From Gammaproteobacteria bacterium 39-13 (GTDB lineage Bacteria; Pseudomonadota; Gammaproteobacteria; Berkiellales; Berkiellaceae): a DNA stretch of 64,000 nucleotides. The stretch is from the NCBI GenBank assembly GCA_001898235.1, contig MKTN01000071.1, forward strand, positions 39,907 through 103,906, given 5' to 3'. Positions within the stretch are counted from its first letter, which is position 1. Every line of letters begins with the position of its first letter. Both the position numbers and the translations under genes were made by a program. Below are positions 52,811 to 62,021 of the stretch, in pieces. The notes beneath the pieces were generated by a model. It had not been told where the DNA came from and made no database searches. It saw nothing but the letters and a program-made list of their open reading frames with translations.

Positions 52811-54337
52811 TTATTCGAAAGGGGGGATATTCTTGTTACCGATCAAAGCTCTATCTTTAAAAAACCGATAAAAGATGAAGTCGAAACTTCCATAGACTGC
52901 ATTAATCACCAAAACTCCCATAGAAGCAACCTGAAGCTGGATCCCATACCACCCTGCCATGGTATGCAGGAAAATAGTTCCCATTACACTCAACCACAAT
53001 TTATGACCAAATTTTGTCATGCCTTGTGTCTTACAGCCATCTTTTAGCCATAACCGATTATAATGAGTCTTTTCAGGCAACGGCATTGCGCCCGTATGAA
53101 AAATGGCCGAGGTTCTCACCCCTTTCATCATTTTGCTAAATACAATCCATGTCGTTATTCCTAAAAACATAAGAAATAACACCTTTGCTCCCCGAAACAA
53201 ACTTTCTTCATCGGTAAAATGAAACCAAGAAGCCGCCAAAGATAAAAACATTTTTTGAAAGGCGCTCACAAAGGTTAAAAAGGGTGTCATTCCCCACCAT
53301 AAACCAATAATAAATAATAAAAATGGGATAGCGTATAGTCCTAATATAAATTCTCGTAATGTTCTCCCCTGAGAAATGCTTGCTAGATAAGCCCCAGCAA
53401 ATGGTGTCCAAATCAACCACCAGCCCCAATATAGCGCTGCAAATCGTACTTCAATTGGGATATTCGCAAAGTAGTTCCCACACTGATGACACTGCAATTT
53501 ATACAATTCTGGATGTTTATTAATTACCCAAGCATTGGCATAAGAAGCCCCAATTAACACCACTACCATTAATACAATTAACCAACCATATAAACGTACT
53601 AAGGTGCCACCTTTCGCCGCAATGCGCTTAAATAATTTACGACCAAATCGAAAAGAGATGAGTGGGGTAATAAAAGAAACCACAGTAAACGTGATAAAGG
53701 GCATGGCAAAATGATGTACTTTAAGAATAACTTCAAAACTATAACTCAATAATAAAACAATAGTGGTCGCCACTAAGGTGAAAACCATGGTCGTAGCCCC
53801 ATTGGTCGTTCCCTCAATAAAGGTTTTTACCATCGGCTCAAATCGCTTAGGCCAACTTTCACGTACAATTTGATAAATATAAGGAAGCCCTTTTTTTACA
53901 TAGGTAACGTAGGCAATAATGATGCCCCACAGGCCATAGATGCCCCAAGGAAATATTCCCCATTGCCAACGTGAATAATCTGCAACAACACTTTCTGCTA
54001 ATTCAATGGGAAGCGCGCCTTGCGCAAAAGTGGGACCCGCTCCTAAAAAAGCAACCGCTGCAGCCACAGTTATAACTAGCAATGCAAGCTGCGCTTTGCA
54101 CAGCTTCATAAACCATTTTTTAAAGGGCAATTTTTGTTCTTGTTGCCCCAAAGAAAGATCTCCAGTGGGCGTCAGACAAATAAAGATAAGGAAGTATCCA
54201 GACAAGGAAGTAAACATTCCAAAGGCCAGGAGCCAATCTGGACGCATGAAGGAAAGCCATCCGATAATGGCAAATCCGAAGATAGCAAGAATGGCATTTA
54301 AATATCTTTTATGCTTCATCGCAAAAAAAAGGGGCAT
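52811..54337 (-). CDS. BCCT family transporter
   Basis: A 508-residue membrane protein of about 12 helices with the betaine/carnitine/choline transporter signature (YWGWWLIWTPFAGAYLASIS, then QGRTLREFI), which is the Trp-rich substrate and coupling helix. Substrate could be glycine betaine, carnitine or choline; the sequence does not decide. It lies between icmX and the ankyrin gene, on the same strand, and may be part of that transcript. Confidence 0.88.
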   Translation of the reverse strand: MPLFFAMKHKRYLNAILAIFGFAIIGWLSFMRPDWLLAFGMFTSLSGYFLIFICLTPTGDLSLGQQEQKLPFKKWFMKLCKAQLALLVITVAAAVAFLGAGPTFAQGALPIELAESVVADYSRWQWGIFPWGIYGLWGIIIAYVTYVKKGLPYIYQIVRESWPKRFEPMVKTFIEGTTNGATTMVFTLVATTIVLLLSYSFEVILKVHHFAMPFITFTVVSFITPLISFRFGRKLFKRIAAKGGTLVRLYGWLIVLMVVVLIGASYANAWVINKHPELYKLQCHQCGNYFANIPIEVRFAALYWGWWLIWTPFAGAYLASISQGRTLREFILGLYAIPFLLFIIGLWWGMTPFLTFVSAFQKMFLSLAASWFHFTDEESLFRGAKVLFLMFLGITTWIVFSKMMKGVRTSAIFHTGAMPLPEKTHYNRLWLKDGCKTQGMTKFGHKLWLSVMGTIFLHTMAGWYGIQLQVASMGVLVINAVYGSFDFIFYRFFKDRALIGNKNIPPFE

Positions 54338-54435
54338 TCATTGCCCCCTATGAGGTTCGTTTCGTTAACTCTGTTATACAATGGTTTGCTTCATAACTCA
54401 AGTTTACTCTTCCTAGTTTGAATTTAAGCTATGTT

Positions 54436-54464
54436 GCCTAAATTCAAACTGGTACGAGTACATT
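54436..54464. repeat. Partial piece of the dispersed repeat at the icmX end
   Basis: GCCTAAATTCAAACTGGTACGAG then TACATT matches the CGTCTAAAACCAAATTGGTTCGAG...TACAT end of copy A. It abuts the icmX stop codon. Confidence 0.4.
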
Positions 54465-55689
54465 AACATCCACCAGAAGCATCTTGACCCGCTTTAGAGC
54501 CTGAACCGCATAAGCAGCCGCCTGTTCCATTAGATATTTGACCGCTAGGGCAAGAATTGTTTTGGTTCATTTGTTGTTGCAATGTTGCTGTAGAAGCTTT
54601 TGCTTGCGCGGTTGCTTGCGCCATTTGAGCATTGAGCTGATTCAACCCAATGTTTAGTCTCGCCATGACGGTATTCATTGTCGCCATCAAGGCTGTTTGT
54701 TGCTCCAACAATCGAAACTGTTGAAATTGAACCCAAGTATTATACGCTTGCATATGAGCTAACTCGCGTAATAAAGCGGGTTCAGAAGCTGTCGCAATTT
54801 GAGAATACCAATCAGGGTTAGTAAAGCGCTGTTGGCTATATTTGTTCATCATTTCAATAACGCTGGGCGTTGATGAACTTTGAGGAGTACGTCTAGCCAC
54901 AATATCACTTAGCGCACTGCTACTAACGGTGAGAATAGCATTTCCAACTAAACCATTGACTAAGGTATCTTGATCAGCACCACTTGGGTTAGACAAACTA
55001 CCACTCAATACAGGCGCCGTGGGGAAAGGATTAGTCACAATATTGATCATCTGCTGGCTCTGTGCAGATGAAATCCCTTGATTGTTATTGAATTTTGCTA
55101 AATTATCCGTCTCTAAAAATAAACCTGGATTAACAACAACCAATCCTGAAGTATCCCCAGAAGCAAAGAAAGGTTGTAACTGTGTATACAAATCACCTTG
55201 CGATAAGGGTTTTGAATTTTGTGCATTTCCACTAGGTGCCAGTGGTCCTGTAAAATTGGACGCGCCACTATAAGATCCAATTGAGCTTAAGAAACTTGAA
55301 TTAGATATTGGCAATGCGAGAGTAGGTGCATTAAATTGTCCCGCAGCAGAGCCTGCTTGAACAGCATATACACTACCTGGCGCCGCCATCCACAGTAATT
55401 GCTGATTATATAAATATTCGTTGACTTGAAGTGCAGCTTGATAATTGATTAGCGCGCGCGCAAGATCTTTATTGGAAAAATCCTTATTCATATAATTCCA
55501 GATCTGTGACACATAACTTTGCCCAACAGTCGAATCCATTTGTTGTGCATTCATATCATTGTTGAGTTGTTGTACCGCTGGCGTAACAATGTTATCGTAA
55601 GGTGCGTCTGCAAATACGATCCCTGGTGCAACCAGCGCACTGATAAGCAGCATGCTACCCAATGTCTGTTTTGATCTGAACCTTTTCAT
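54463..55689 (-). CDS. icmX: Dot/Icm system protein IcmX
   Basis: A 408-residue exported protein assigned to IcmX by position after icmW and by its make-up: a signal peptide (about 1-27), an alpha-helical Gln/Asn/Ala-rich body, and a C-terminal Cys-rich stretch (NNSCPSGQISNGTGGCLCG). In Legionella IcmX is a periplasmic part needed for effector translocation and pore formation. Homology is weak in this family, so a search is needed for certainty. In most relatives icmX follows icmW directly; here a small extra gene lies between. Confidence 0.75.
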   Translation of the reverse strand: MKRFRSKQTLGSMLLISALVAPGIVFADAPYDNIVTPAVQQLNNDMNAQQMDSTVGQSYVSQIWNYMNKDFSNKDLARALINYQAALQVNEYLYNQQLLWMAAPGSVYAVQAGSAAGQFNAPTLALPISNSSFLSSIGSYSGASNFTGPLAPSGNAQNSKPLSQGDLYTQLQPFFASGDTSGLVVVNPGLFLETDNLAKFNNNQGISSAQSQQMINIVTNPFPTAPVLSGSLSNPSGADQDTLVNGLVGNAILTVSSSALSDIVARRTPQSSSTPSVIEMMNKYSQQRFTNPDWYSQIATASEPALLRELAHMQAYNTWVQFQQFRLLEQQTALMATMNTVMARLNIGLNQLNAQMAQATAQAKASTATLQQQMNQNNSCPSGQISNGTGGCLCGSGSKAGQDASGGC

Positions 55690-55742
55690 AACACACCCAC
55701 TTTATTTTCAATTATGTTGAATCTTGAAATCGTCTGCGCTTA

Positions 55743-56081
55743 TCACCAAGTGCTGCCGCCTTGCAATACGTCAGAACCACCACCTCCCGGCGCAAGATGA
55801 GAACCACCGCCGCCCCCCGATCCACTGCAAGAGCCATCAGAAGGATTCAGAGACGCAGGTGCTCCTGAGCTTACATCAAAGGTGACGCCTTGATCTTTAT
55901 CTGCGCAAGCCGCTGGTGGTTGATATTTGTCAAGCCCAGCTTTAGCACTATTGATGGCTGCACATGTACCTGTTTGCACGCGTTGATCCACAGCAGCACA
56001 ATCTGTCTGCCAATCCGCAAATGCCTGGCCACTGAGCACTGACAGTCCAGCGATAAGTAGCGCTTTGGGAATATTACTCAT
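55743..56081 (-). CDS. Small periplasmic Cys/Gly-rich protein in the icm operon
   Basis: A 112-residue protein with a signal peptide (residues 1-22, ending GQAFA). The mature part has four cysteines that could form two disulfides and a Gly-rich tail (SGSGGGGGSH). Its start lies within the last codons of icmW (8-base overlap), so it is translationally coupled to a Dot/Icm gene. I know no named Dot/Icm component of this type; it may be lineage-specific and work with IcmX in the periplasm. Confidence 0.7.
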   Translation of the reverse strand: MSNIPKALLIAGLSVLSGQAFADWQTDCAAVDQRVQTGTCAAINSAKAGLDKYQPPAACADKDQGVTFDVSSGAPASLNPSDGSCSGSGGGGGSHLAPGGGGSDVLQGGSTW

Positions 56082-56532
56082 GGTTCGACTCCAATGCTTT
56101 TAAAACCAAATTGATTCTTTCCGGAGCAAACACACGCCCCAATAATTGTAGCCTTTCGAAAGCTAAATTACGTTTTAGGAATAAATCCGCATAGCGATTT
56201 TTGTTTGCTTGATCTTTTGTTTGCTCTTCTGCATAAATGAGCAATTTAGACGCAGTCCCTGGTTTTAATACATCCAAGAATTGCATTAAACGCAATGCTC
56301 GACCAGAACGCGTATTAGCTAGGACTTTAATCAGCACTGCCTCATCGGTGATTTCAAAATCAGATACATCATCCAGACAAGCTCCTAACCGTAATAATGC
56401 TTCTTCTACTTTAGGATCATCGTCCGCAGCCCAGGTTTCTATACCCTCCATTGATGTCACTATACGATAGAGAGTACGCTTATCGTAATCATGCCAAAAT
56501 GAATGAACTGCTTCGAGTGACATGTCTGGCAT
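56074..56532 (-). CDS. icmW: Dot/Icm effector chaperone component IcmW
   Basis: A 152-residue cytoplasmic protein that pairs with IcmS to present effectors to the type IVB coupling complex. The pattern YRIVTSMEGIETW, GRALRLMQFLDVLKPGTASK and FLKRNLAFERLQLLGRVF matches Legionella IcmW segments. The start follows AGGAGA by a good spacing. It is divergent from icmV across a 547-base region. Confidence 0.92.
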   Translation of the reverse strand: MPDMSLEAVHSFWHDYDKRTLYRIVTSMEGIETWAADDDPKVEEALLRLGACLDDVSDFEITDEAVLIKVLANTRSGRALRLMQFLDVLKPGTASKLLIYAEEQTKDQANKNRYADLFLKRNLAFERLQLLGRVFAPERINLVLKALESNHE

Positions 56533-57079
56533 TATTTTCTCCTTTAACGCAAAGTTCCTGCTGACCTATATTGATACACTGGACATATATAGGTCATATG
56601 AATCATTTTTAAGGATTATCACTAACATATTACGCCCACTTATTATCCAAAACTAGCATACTGTTAGAAAAACTCTTCAACTTCGCGTACTTCGTCACAG
56701 CTGCTGCATAGGTAAGTACCCGTAGATGGTGTAAAAGTTCCTTTTTAAAAGAGAATTTTTTGACCTATCGCGTATTCATCGCTTTTTGTCGGCTTTTGCC
56801 TGAAAAAACTTGTGGGGAAATTTTTAGCAGGTTTATGTTACATGGTAAACTGATGTTAATATATATAAATCTTATGGAGAACATGTTCGATAAATATAAG
56901 GAATACCTTATGTCGTTCCAAGCATGGCAAAGATAACATAAGTGTGGATACAAACAAATAAAAATAGGAAGAGCAAAAGCACCATGAGTATATACTCAGC
57001 CAGTTTATTTTAAGACTGGAGAGAGTATATCAATGGGGTTTTTTGTTACGTATAAATACGTATAGATGATGAGGTAGCA
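56533..57079. promoter_or_regulatory. Divergent icmW / icmV promoter region
   Basis: A 547-base AT-rich gap with no supported gene; an open frame of 62 codons at 56765-56953 on the minus strand looks spurious. Close to icmV are a perfect 14-bp palindrome TGAGTATATACTCA (56985-56998), an inverted pair CCAGT/ACTGG (57000-57019), and repeated TACGTAT words (57047-57063). These may be sites for regulators of the secretion genes. Confidence 0.5.
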
Positions 57080-57592
57080 ATGGGCATATTCAAGAAAGTA
57101 TCTGGTCGTTTAGTCGACGTACGCGTGGACAAATGGATGAGCTGGGATTACTTAGGTGAAACTGCTGATCGCTTTAAAGTATTATTTCTTGACATTGTTA
57201 TCCCTAAAAAAGCCTCGTCCGCAGAGACCTTTGAAGAGGCTATGCAACGTTTAGAGCTCACCGAAGAAGATATCGCCGATCGTAAAAAAGAATTTACGCG
57301 CTTATTTTATTTTTTCATTATCCTTGCGATGGCTATTGTTGGTTATGCGTTATACCTGGCATTTACTGGCACCCTGGTCGCTTCGCTAATTGCTTTTTGT
57401 TTAGCCTTATATGCGCTCACCCAAGCATTCAGGTTTCATTTTTGGCTTTTCCAACTTAGAAATCGAAAATTAGGATGCACCATAAAGGAATGGATGAACT
57501 CCAGGGTATATGAAGCCCCTACACAAGATTTAGCTGTTAAAAGCTCACCAAAGGATGTGGCCAGAGAAAATGTAAAGAAGAAGGCAAAATAA
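57080..57592 (+). CDS. icmV: Dot/Icm inner-membrane protein IcmV
   Basis: A 170-residue membrane protein matching IcmV: an N-terminal VDVRVDKWMSWDYL region, the segment FEEAMQRLELTEEDIADRKK, two membrane helices (about 76-118) and FRFHFWLFQLRNRKLGCTIK. GAGGT is six bases upstream of the start. It directly precedes dotA, as in Legionella and Coxiella, with the stop adjoining the next ATG. Confidence 0.93.
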   Translation: MGIFKKVSGRLVDVRVDKWMSWDYLGETADRFKVLFLDIVIPKKASSAETFEEAMQRLELTEEDIADRKKEFTRLFYFFIILAMAIVGYALYLAFTGTLVASLIAFCLALYALTQAFRFHFWLFQLRNRKLGCTIKEWMNSRVYEAPTQDLAVKSSPKDVARENVKKKAK

Positions 57593-59743
57593 ATGAGAGG
57601 AATGGTGTTAAGAGTATTCTTACTCTTTGTTGTTTGCTTACCCACCTTGGGCTTTGCAGCCGGCGCATTTGACGTATCGGCAACAGACAAGTCTATGCAA
57701 TATCTTGGTATGATATTTGGTGGTGTAGGCTCTTTGCCCATTCAAGCGACTGGAAACCCCCTTTTTAGCAACATGATTTATATTTTTAATCAAGTCGTGT
57801 TTGCTTGCGCAATCGCCATTATTCTTGTCACGACTGTCATTGGAACCATTAATACTGCCCAAGAAGGCGAAGCCATGGGTAAGAAATGGTCTTCAGTATG
57901 GATCCCAGCCCGAGCAGGTATCGGTATTTACCTACTTCTTCCTTCAGTAGGCGGTTATAACTGGATCCAGATCACCGTTATGTGGCTAATTGTCCAAGGG
58001 GTTGGTGCTGCTAATGCACTCTGGCGTCAAGCAATTGAATCCAATCAGTCCCAAGGGAGCATGGTGGCTGATACGCGTAAAGCTGATCTCAATAATGCTG
58101 TAGGCACCGTTGCAGCTATTTTTAAAAACGTAGTCTGCATGAAAAAACTCAATGACATGGTCATTGCCGATGCTAATGTCGCACATAACATGGGAAATCA
58201 ATTCATTACACCAACTCAAGCTGCTGATTTTAGTAGTGTTAGCTTTGGTCGAGAAAATCCAGCGCCTGGAGAAGCCCCTCTTTGCGGCACCATTACGGTG
58301 CCTGATGTCGGTGCAAACCCCATCACTGGCTCAAGCGATTCTTCTGATCCTGTCGTACAAGAACGTAGACAAGCATTTGTTAACGCTATTATGCTATCTG
58401 CACAAACATTAGAGCCCTCCGCGATAGAAGCACTCACCCCTAATAGTGATAGCTCGTCGTGGCATTTTTCAAGTAATTGGGTTTCAGCTGCCCGGGCTTT
58501 ACAAGGTGCAGCACAATCGATTGCGCAAACATTTTCTACCTTAAACCAAGTCAATCAGCAAGCCATCGTTGATGGCTGGATCCATGCAGGAAGTTACTAT
58601 TTCCAACTTGTTGCAACAGGAGTTTACCAAGATGTCAATGTCGCCTTAGGTGGCTCCTCAATGAATGTCCCTAGCCTTAACAACATTTTGGGACAATCAG
58701 CAGCTACTCAATTGATTAATGCCGTCAATAGTGCGTCTACGAATTACCAATCCTATGTGCAAAATGATCCAAGTTTAGAGTCCCTTTCCCCTGCTGCTGC
58801 TAATAGTGGCTCTATAGGGGTTATTCCCTTGGAAACAACTGCCCCTTCAGGCAACATTTCAGATGTGTTTGATGCTATTTTTGGAAGTAGCTTCTTCTCT
58901 GATCAAGCTTCAAAATTAGGCGCTCAAATTACCACAGGATGTTTAAGCAATTCCACTGATCCTAATCAGCAAGCAGGAGATCCCATCACTTGTATGGCTT
59001 CATTTGGAGCAGGCATGGCTTCTACTGCAGAAGTCGTCTTTTGGAGCGCACTGGTCGCTATCTTTTTAATGTGGCTTGTAACCTCTATTATGGAATGCGT
59101 TCAACCTCTTGCTAATACGGTTAATTTTCTACTGTCGATATTAATCCCCATTGCCTCTTTGATGTTAATGTTGATATGGGCTGCAGGTATTACGCTCGCG
59201 CTATATGTTCCTTTGATCCCGATGTTAGTCTTTACATTTGGCGCACTGAGTTGGATGATCCTGGTCATTGAGGCTATGTTAGGTGCTCCTTTAATCGCTT
59301 TAACCTTAATTATTCCTTCAGAAGATGAAATAGGTAAGGCAGGTCACGCCATTGTCATATTACTAGGCCTATTCTTAAGGCCGGCGCTGATGATTCTAGG
59401 ATTTATCTTTGGACAAAAATTACTCATGGTGGCAATTGGCATGCTCAATTTTGGTTTTGCCGGCACAATGTCAATGTCATTATCCACGGGGGTAGGCCCA
59501 TTTGGATTCATTACAATCATTATGCTTTATTCAGGCGTTGCAGTTGGACTCGTTCATGAGGCATTTAGTCTCATCTATGTGTTACCTGATAAAGTATTAC
59601 GCTGGATGGGTGCCGCTGGTGAGGGCGGTGAGGCCGGTCAGCACGTTAAAGAACTTGAAGGTTCTATGGATAAAGGTGCTGGTATCGGTAAAGGTATGAT
59701 GAAAGGTGCACTTGCCCAAGGGCAAAGCATGATCAAAAAATAG
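57593..59743 (+). CDS. dotA: Dot/Icm protein DotA (first copy)
   Basis: A 716-residue polytopic membrane protein of the DotA/TraY family, an essential component of the type IVB channel. A signal-like N terminus (ending LGFAAGAF) is followed by membrane helices at about 55-85 and 105-140 with the conserved QEGEAMGKKWSSVWIPARAG segment between, a long periplasmic domain (about 145-475), and at least five C-terminal helices ending with VHEAFSLIYVLPDKVLRWMG. AAGAAGG lies seven bases before the start. It is followed nine bases later by a second DotA-type gene. Confidence 0.93.
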   Translation: MRGMVLRVFLLFVVCLPTLGFAAGAFDVSATDKSMQYLGMIFGGVGSLPIQATGNPLFSNMIYIFNQVVFACAIAIILVTTVIGTINTAQEGEAMGKKWSSVWIPARAGIGIYLLLPSVGGYNWIQITVMWLIVQGVGAANALWRQAIESNQSQGSMVADTRKADLNNAVGTVAAIFKNVVCMKKLNDMVIADANVAHNMGNQFITPTQAADFSSVSFGRENPAPGEAPLCGTITVPDVGANPITGSSDSSDPVVQERRQAFVNAIMLSAQTLEPSAIEALTPNSDSSSWHFSSNWVSAARALQGAAQSIAQTFSTLNQVNQQAIVDGWIHAGSYYFQLVATGVYQDVNVALGGSSMNVPSLNNILGQSAATQLINAVNSASTNYQSYVQNDPSLESLSPAAANSGSIGVIPLETTAPSGNISDVFDAIFGSSFFSDQASKLGAQITTGCLSNSTDPNQQAGDPITCMASFGAGMASTAEVVFWSALVAIFLMWLVTSIMECVQPLANTVNFLLSILIPIASLMLMLIWAAGITLALYVPLIPMLVFTFGALSWMILVIEAMLGAPLIALTLIIPSEDEIGKAGHAIVILLGLFLRPALMILGFIFGQKLLMVAIGMLNFGFAGTMSMSLSTGVGPFGFITIIMLYSGVAVGLVHEAFSLIYVLPDKVLRWMGAAGEGGEAGQHVKELEGSMDKGAGIGKGMMKGALAQGQSMIKK

Positions 59744-59752
59744 GGTTGTATC

Positions 59753-61890
59753 ATGAAACGTAACGCAGTACTACTAACCTTTATTGGAGCCTTGCTGGCA
59801 CTCTTGCCAAGCGTCCTATTTGCGGCCTCCTCTACAGGTCTGGATTTCTCCTGGCAAAGTCCTTCAGGTGATAAATCAATTTTTTATTTAGGTCAAATTT
59901 TTGGCCCTGTTGGCACAGCGCTTCCCAATGGCACCGGTAATGCGTTAATTAGCAGCTTGTTTTCAATTTTTAATATTGCAGTTCTTACCCTAGGTAGTAT
60001 CGTCGTCAGCTATACCATTATTTTATCAACCATTAATACTGCCCAAGAAGGTGAAGTCATGGGTCGTAAATGGTCGTCTTTATGGATCCCCTTGCGCTCA
60101 GCTGTCGGTATGTCATTTTTATTCCCTACTGCCAGTGGCTACTCGCTATTACAAATGCTCATGATGAATATTGTTGTTTATGGTATCGCTGCAGCGAATC
60201 AAGTTTGGGCACAAGTTGTCTATGCTTTTTCTAGCGATGGTACAGGTCTGACTGGAACAGTTTCAATCAATCAAGGACAATTAAAAACGGTTGCGACAAA
60301 CTTATTAAATAGCTCCGTTTGTCAATACGTATTAAATAACGATCCCAGCTGCCGCTCTGCTTTAGGGAGCGGACTGTTACCGCTTATCAAATGCCCGCAA
60401 ACACAGGCTCAACACTGTATTTTGGCGTACAAGGGAATACTAACTATTCACAAGTTTGCGGCTCTATAGCAGCAGCAAATCTCCCTTCACAAGCACTAGA
60501 TAATGATTCCTGGGTCGCCACAAATATTTTGGCTTTTGGCTTAGCCGCCTCTTCTCTTACGGGGCCAGCATCGCAAATCGCCACGGGAAATATGCCAACA
60601 AATACCAACATTATTTTTAATACAATGAATGTTTTACAGGGCACCATTTCAACTGCTCCACAAAAACAAAATAATCTAACCGGCTCTAATGCAGATGCTT
60701 TAAACAATGGCTGGTTATTTGCTGGTAGTTATTACTTTGTCATGATTTCCAATGGAAATAATAATCTTACTTATCCTGCTCCCACAGCAAGCGGCGCACC
60801 TAATACAGCACAACAAGCCAATTTAGGTACACAATGTAATTCTAAATTAGGGGCAGCTTTGGGCACCAATTTAACTAATTATCTAGCGCAATCTGAGGTC
60901 TCTGGTGCAGGCACCGGCTCTAGTACTTCGCTAACCTTGCCTAGCGTCGATACCGATCCTAATGTTGCGCAGTTCATGGATGCTATTGCAAAGCCAATTC
61001 AAGATGCCATGCAAAGTTTTATGCTCAAACTTACAACCAATGATCCACGCGGTCCAGTGGCTTCTCTGGCCAATATTGGTTCAGATATTTTGAATTTGGC
61101 GCAAGACATCTGGTTTGCGGTAATGCTCGTGGGGCTTGTGGTGATGCTCGCGGGCTGTACCATGTCTGGTATTCAACCAGTATGTTGGGCCTTGGGCGCG
61201 ATTATTACGGTATTAGTGCCTGTCCTTACCATTATTATCTCCCTGTTATGGGGGGTAGGCGCAATGATCGGTATTTATCTACCGCTTGTGCCGTACCTTG
61301 TCTTTACGTTTACTGCACTAGGATGGCTACTCTTGGTCATTGAAACCATAGTTGCGGCCCCAATCGTCGCACTAGGACTGGTCAGCCCTGCCGGTGAACA
61401 TTTAGGAAAAGCTGCACCTGCCGTATTGTTAGTAGTGAATGTCTTCATGCGTCCTACGCTAATGGTCATTGGTTTTGCCACGGCAGCTAAATTGGTTAAT
61501 GCCGCCATCGATATGCTTAATTATGGCTTTTTTGCAACAGTTCAGTCATCCGTCCATGGGATCGGGATCTTTGGTTCTATCGCTTTACTGACTTTATATG
61601 GTGGTACAGCGTTGGCCATTATCCATGAATGCTTCAGTCTCATCCACGTTCTTCCGGATAAGATTATTCGTTGGATTGGTGGTCAAGCTGAGCAATCACA
61701 AGTCAAGCAACAATTGGCTGAAGCGAAGAAGAGTACCGAAAAAGGTGCTGAAATGGGTGCTGGTATCATGAAAGGAAGCGCAGGCTTCATGCAAGAACAA
61801 GGTAAAAAAGCTATGTCAGGCGAAGCAACAGGCCTTGCTGGTATGTTTGGCGGTGGTGGCAAAGGCGGCGGCGGCGGCGTTTCTTTCTAA
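59753..61890 (+). pseudogene. DotA-type protein, second copy, frameshifted
   Basis: A paralogue of the preceding DotA: signal peptide, QEGEVMGRKWSSLWIPLR near residue 105, periplasmic domain, C-terminal helices and HECFSLIHVLPDKIIRWIG. The reading frame changes near 60370: the first part (59753-60469) ends in LPLIKCPQ and a stop, and the second (60391-61890, upstream extension open to about 60370) resumes with MPANTGSTLYFGVQGN. A single-base deletion would explain it; corrected, the product is about 712 residues, equal to its neighbour. The C terminus is longer and Gly-rich. It could be a recent pseudogene, a sequencing error or programmed frameshift. Confidence 0.85.
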
Positions 61891-61905
61891 GCCTCCCACC
61901 GCTTT

Positions 61906-61939
61906 CATTCCCAATGAATAGTACATTTCGTTGGGAATG
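61906..61939 (+). terminator. Hairpin after the dotA-type genes
   Basis: A 13-bp stem with one G-T pair (CATTCCCAATGAA against TTCGTTGGGAATG) and an 8-base loop, 15 bases after the stop. No T-run follows, so it may rely on Rho or stabilise the transcript end. Confidence 0.55.
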
Positions 61940-62021
61940 CAGAACTGCATATCTATACTGTCAAAGCTCCACGCTTATCTTCCGATACAATTGTTAATCC
62001 AGGGAGAGAACCGTTGGCATT

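Noticed and set aside
47985..56970. Shared word GTGGATACAAA upstream of the recombinase-like gene (about 47995) and icmV (about 56945) as a common operator
   Set aside because: Eleven-base matches between two places in a 64-kb AT-rich window are expected by chance, and the flanks do not align.
56533..57079. PmrA-type binding site in the icm promoter region
   Set aside because: AT-rich words faintly like the Legionella consensus occur, but no clear tandem site can be seen.
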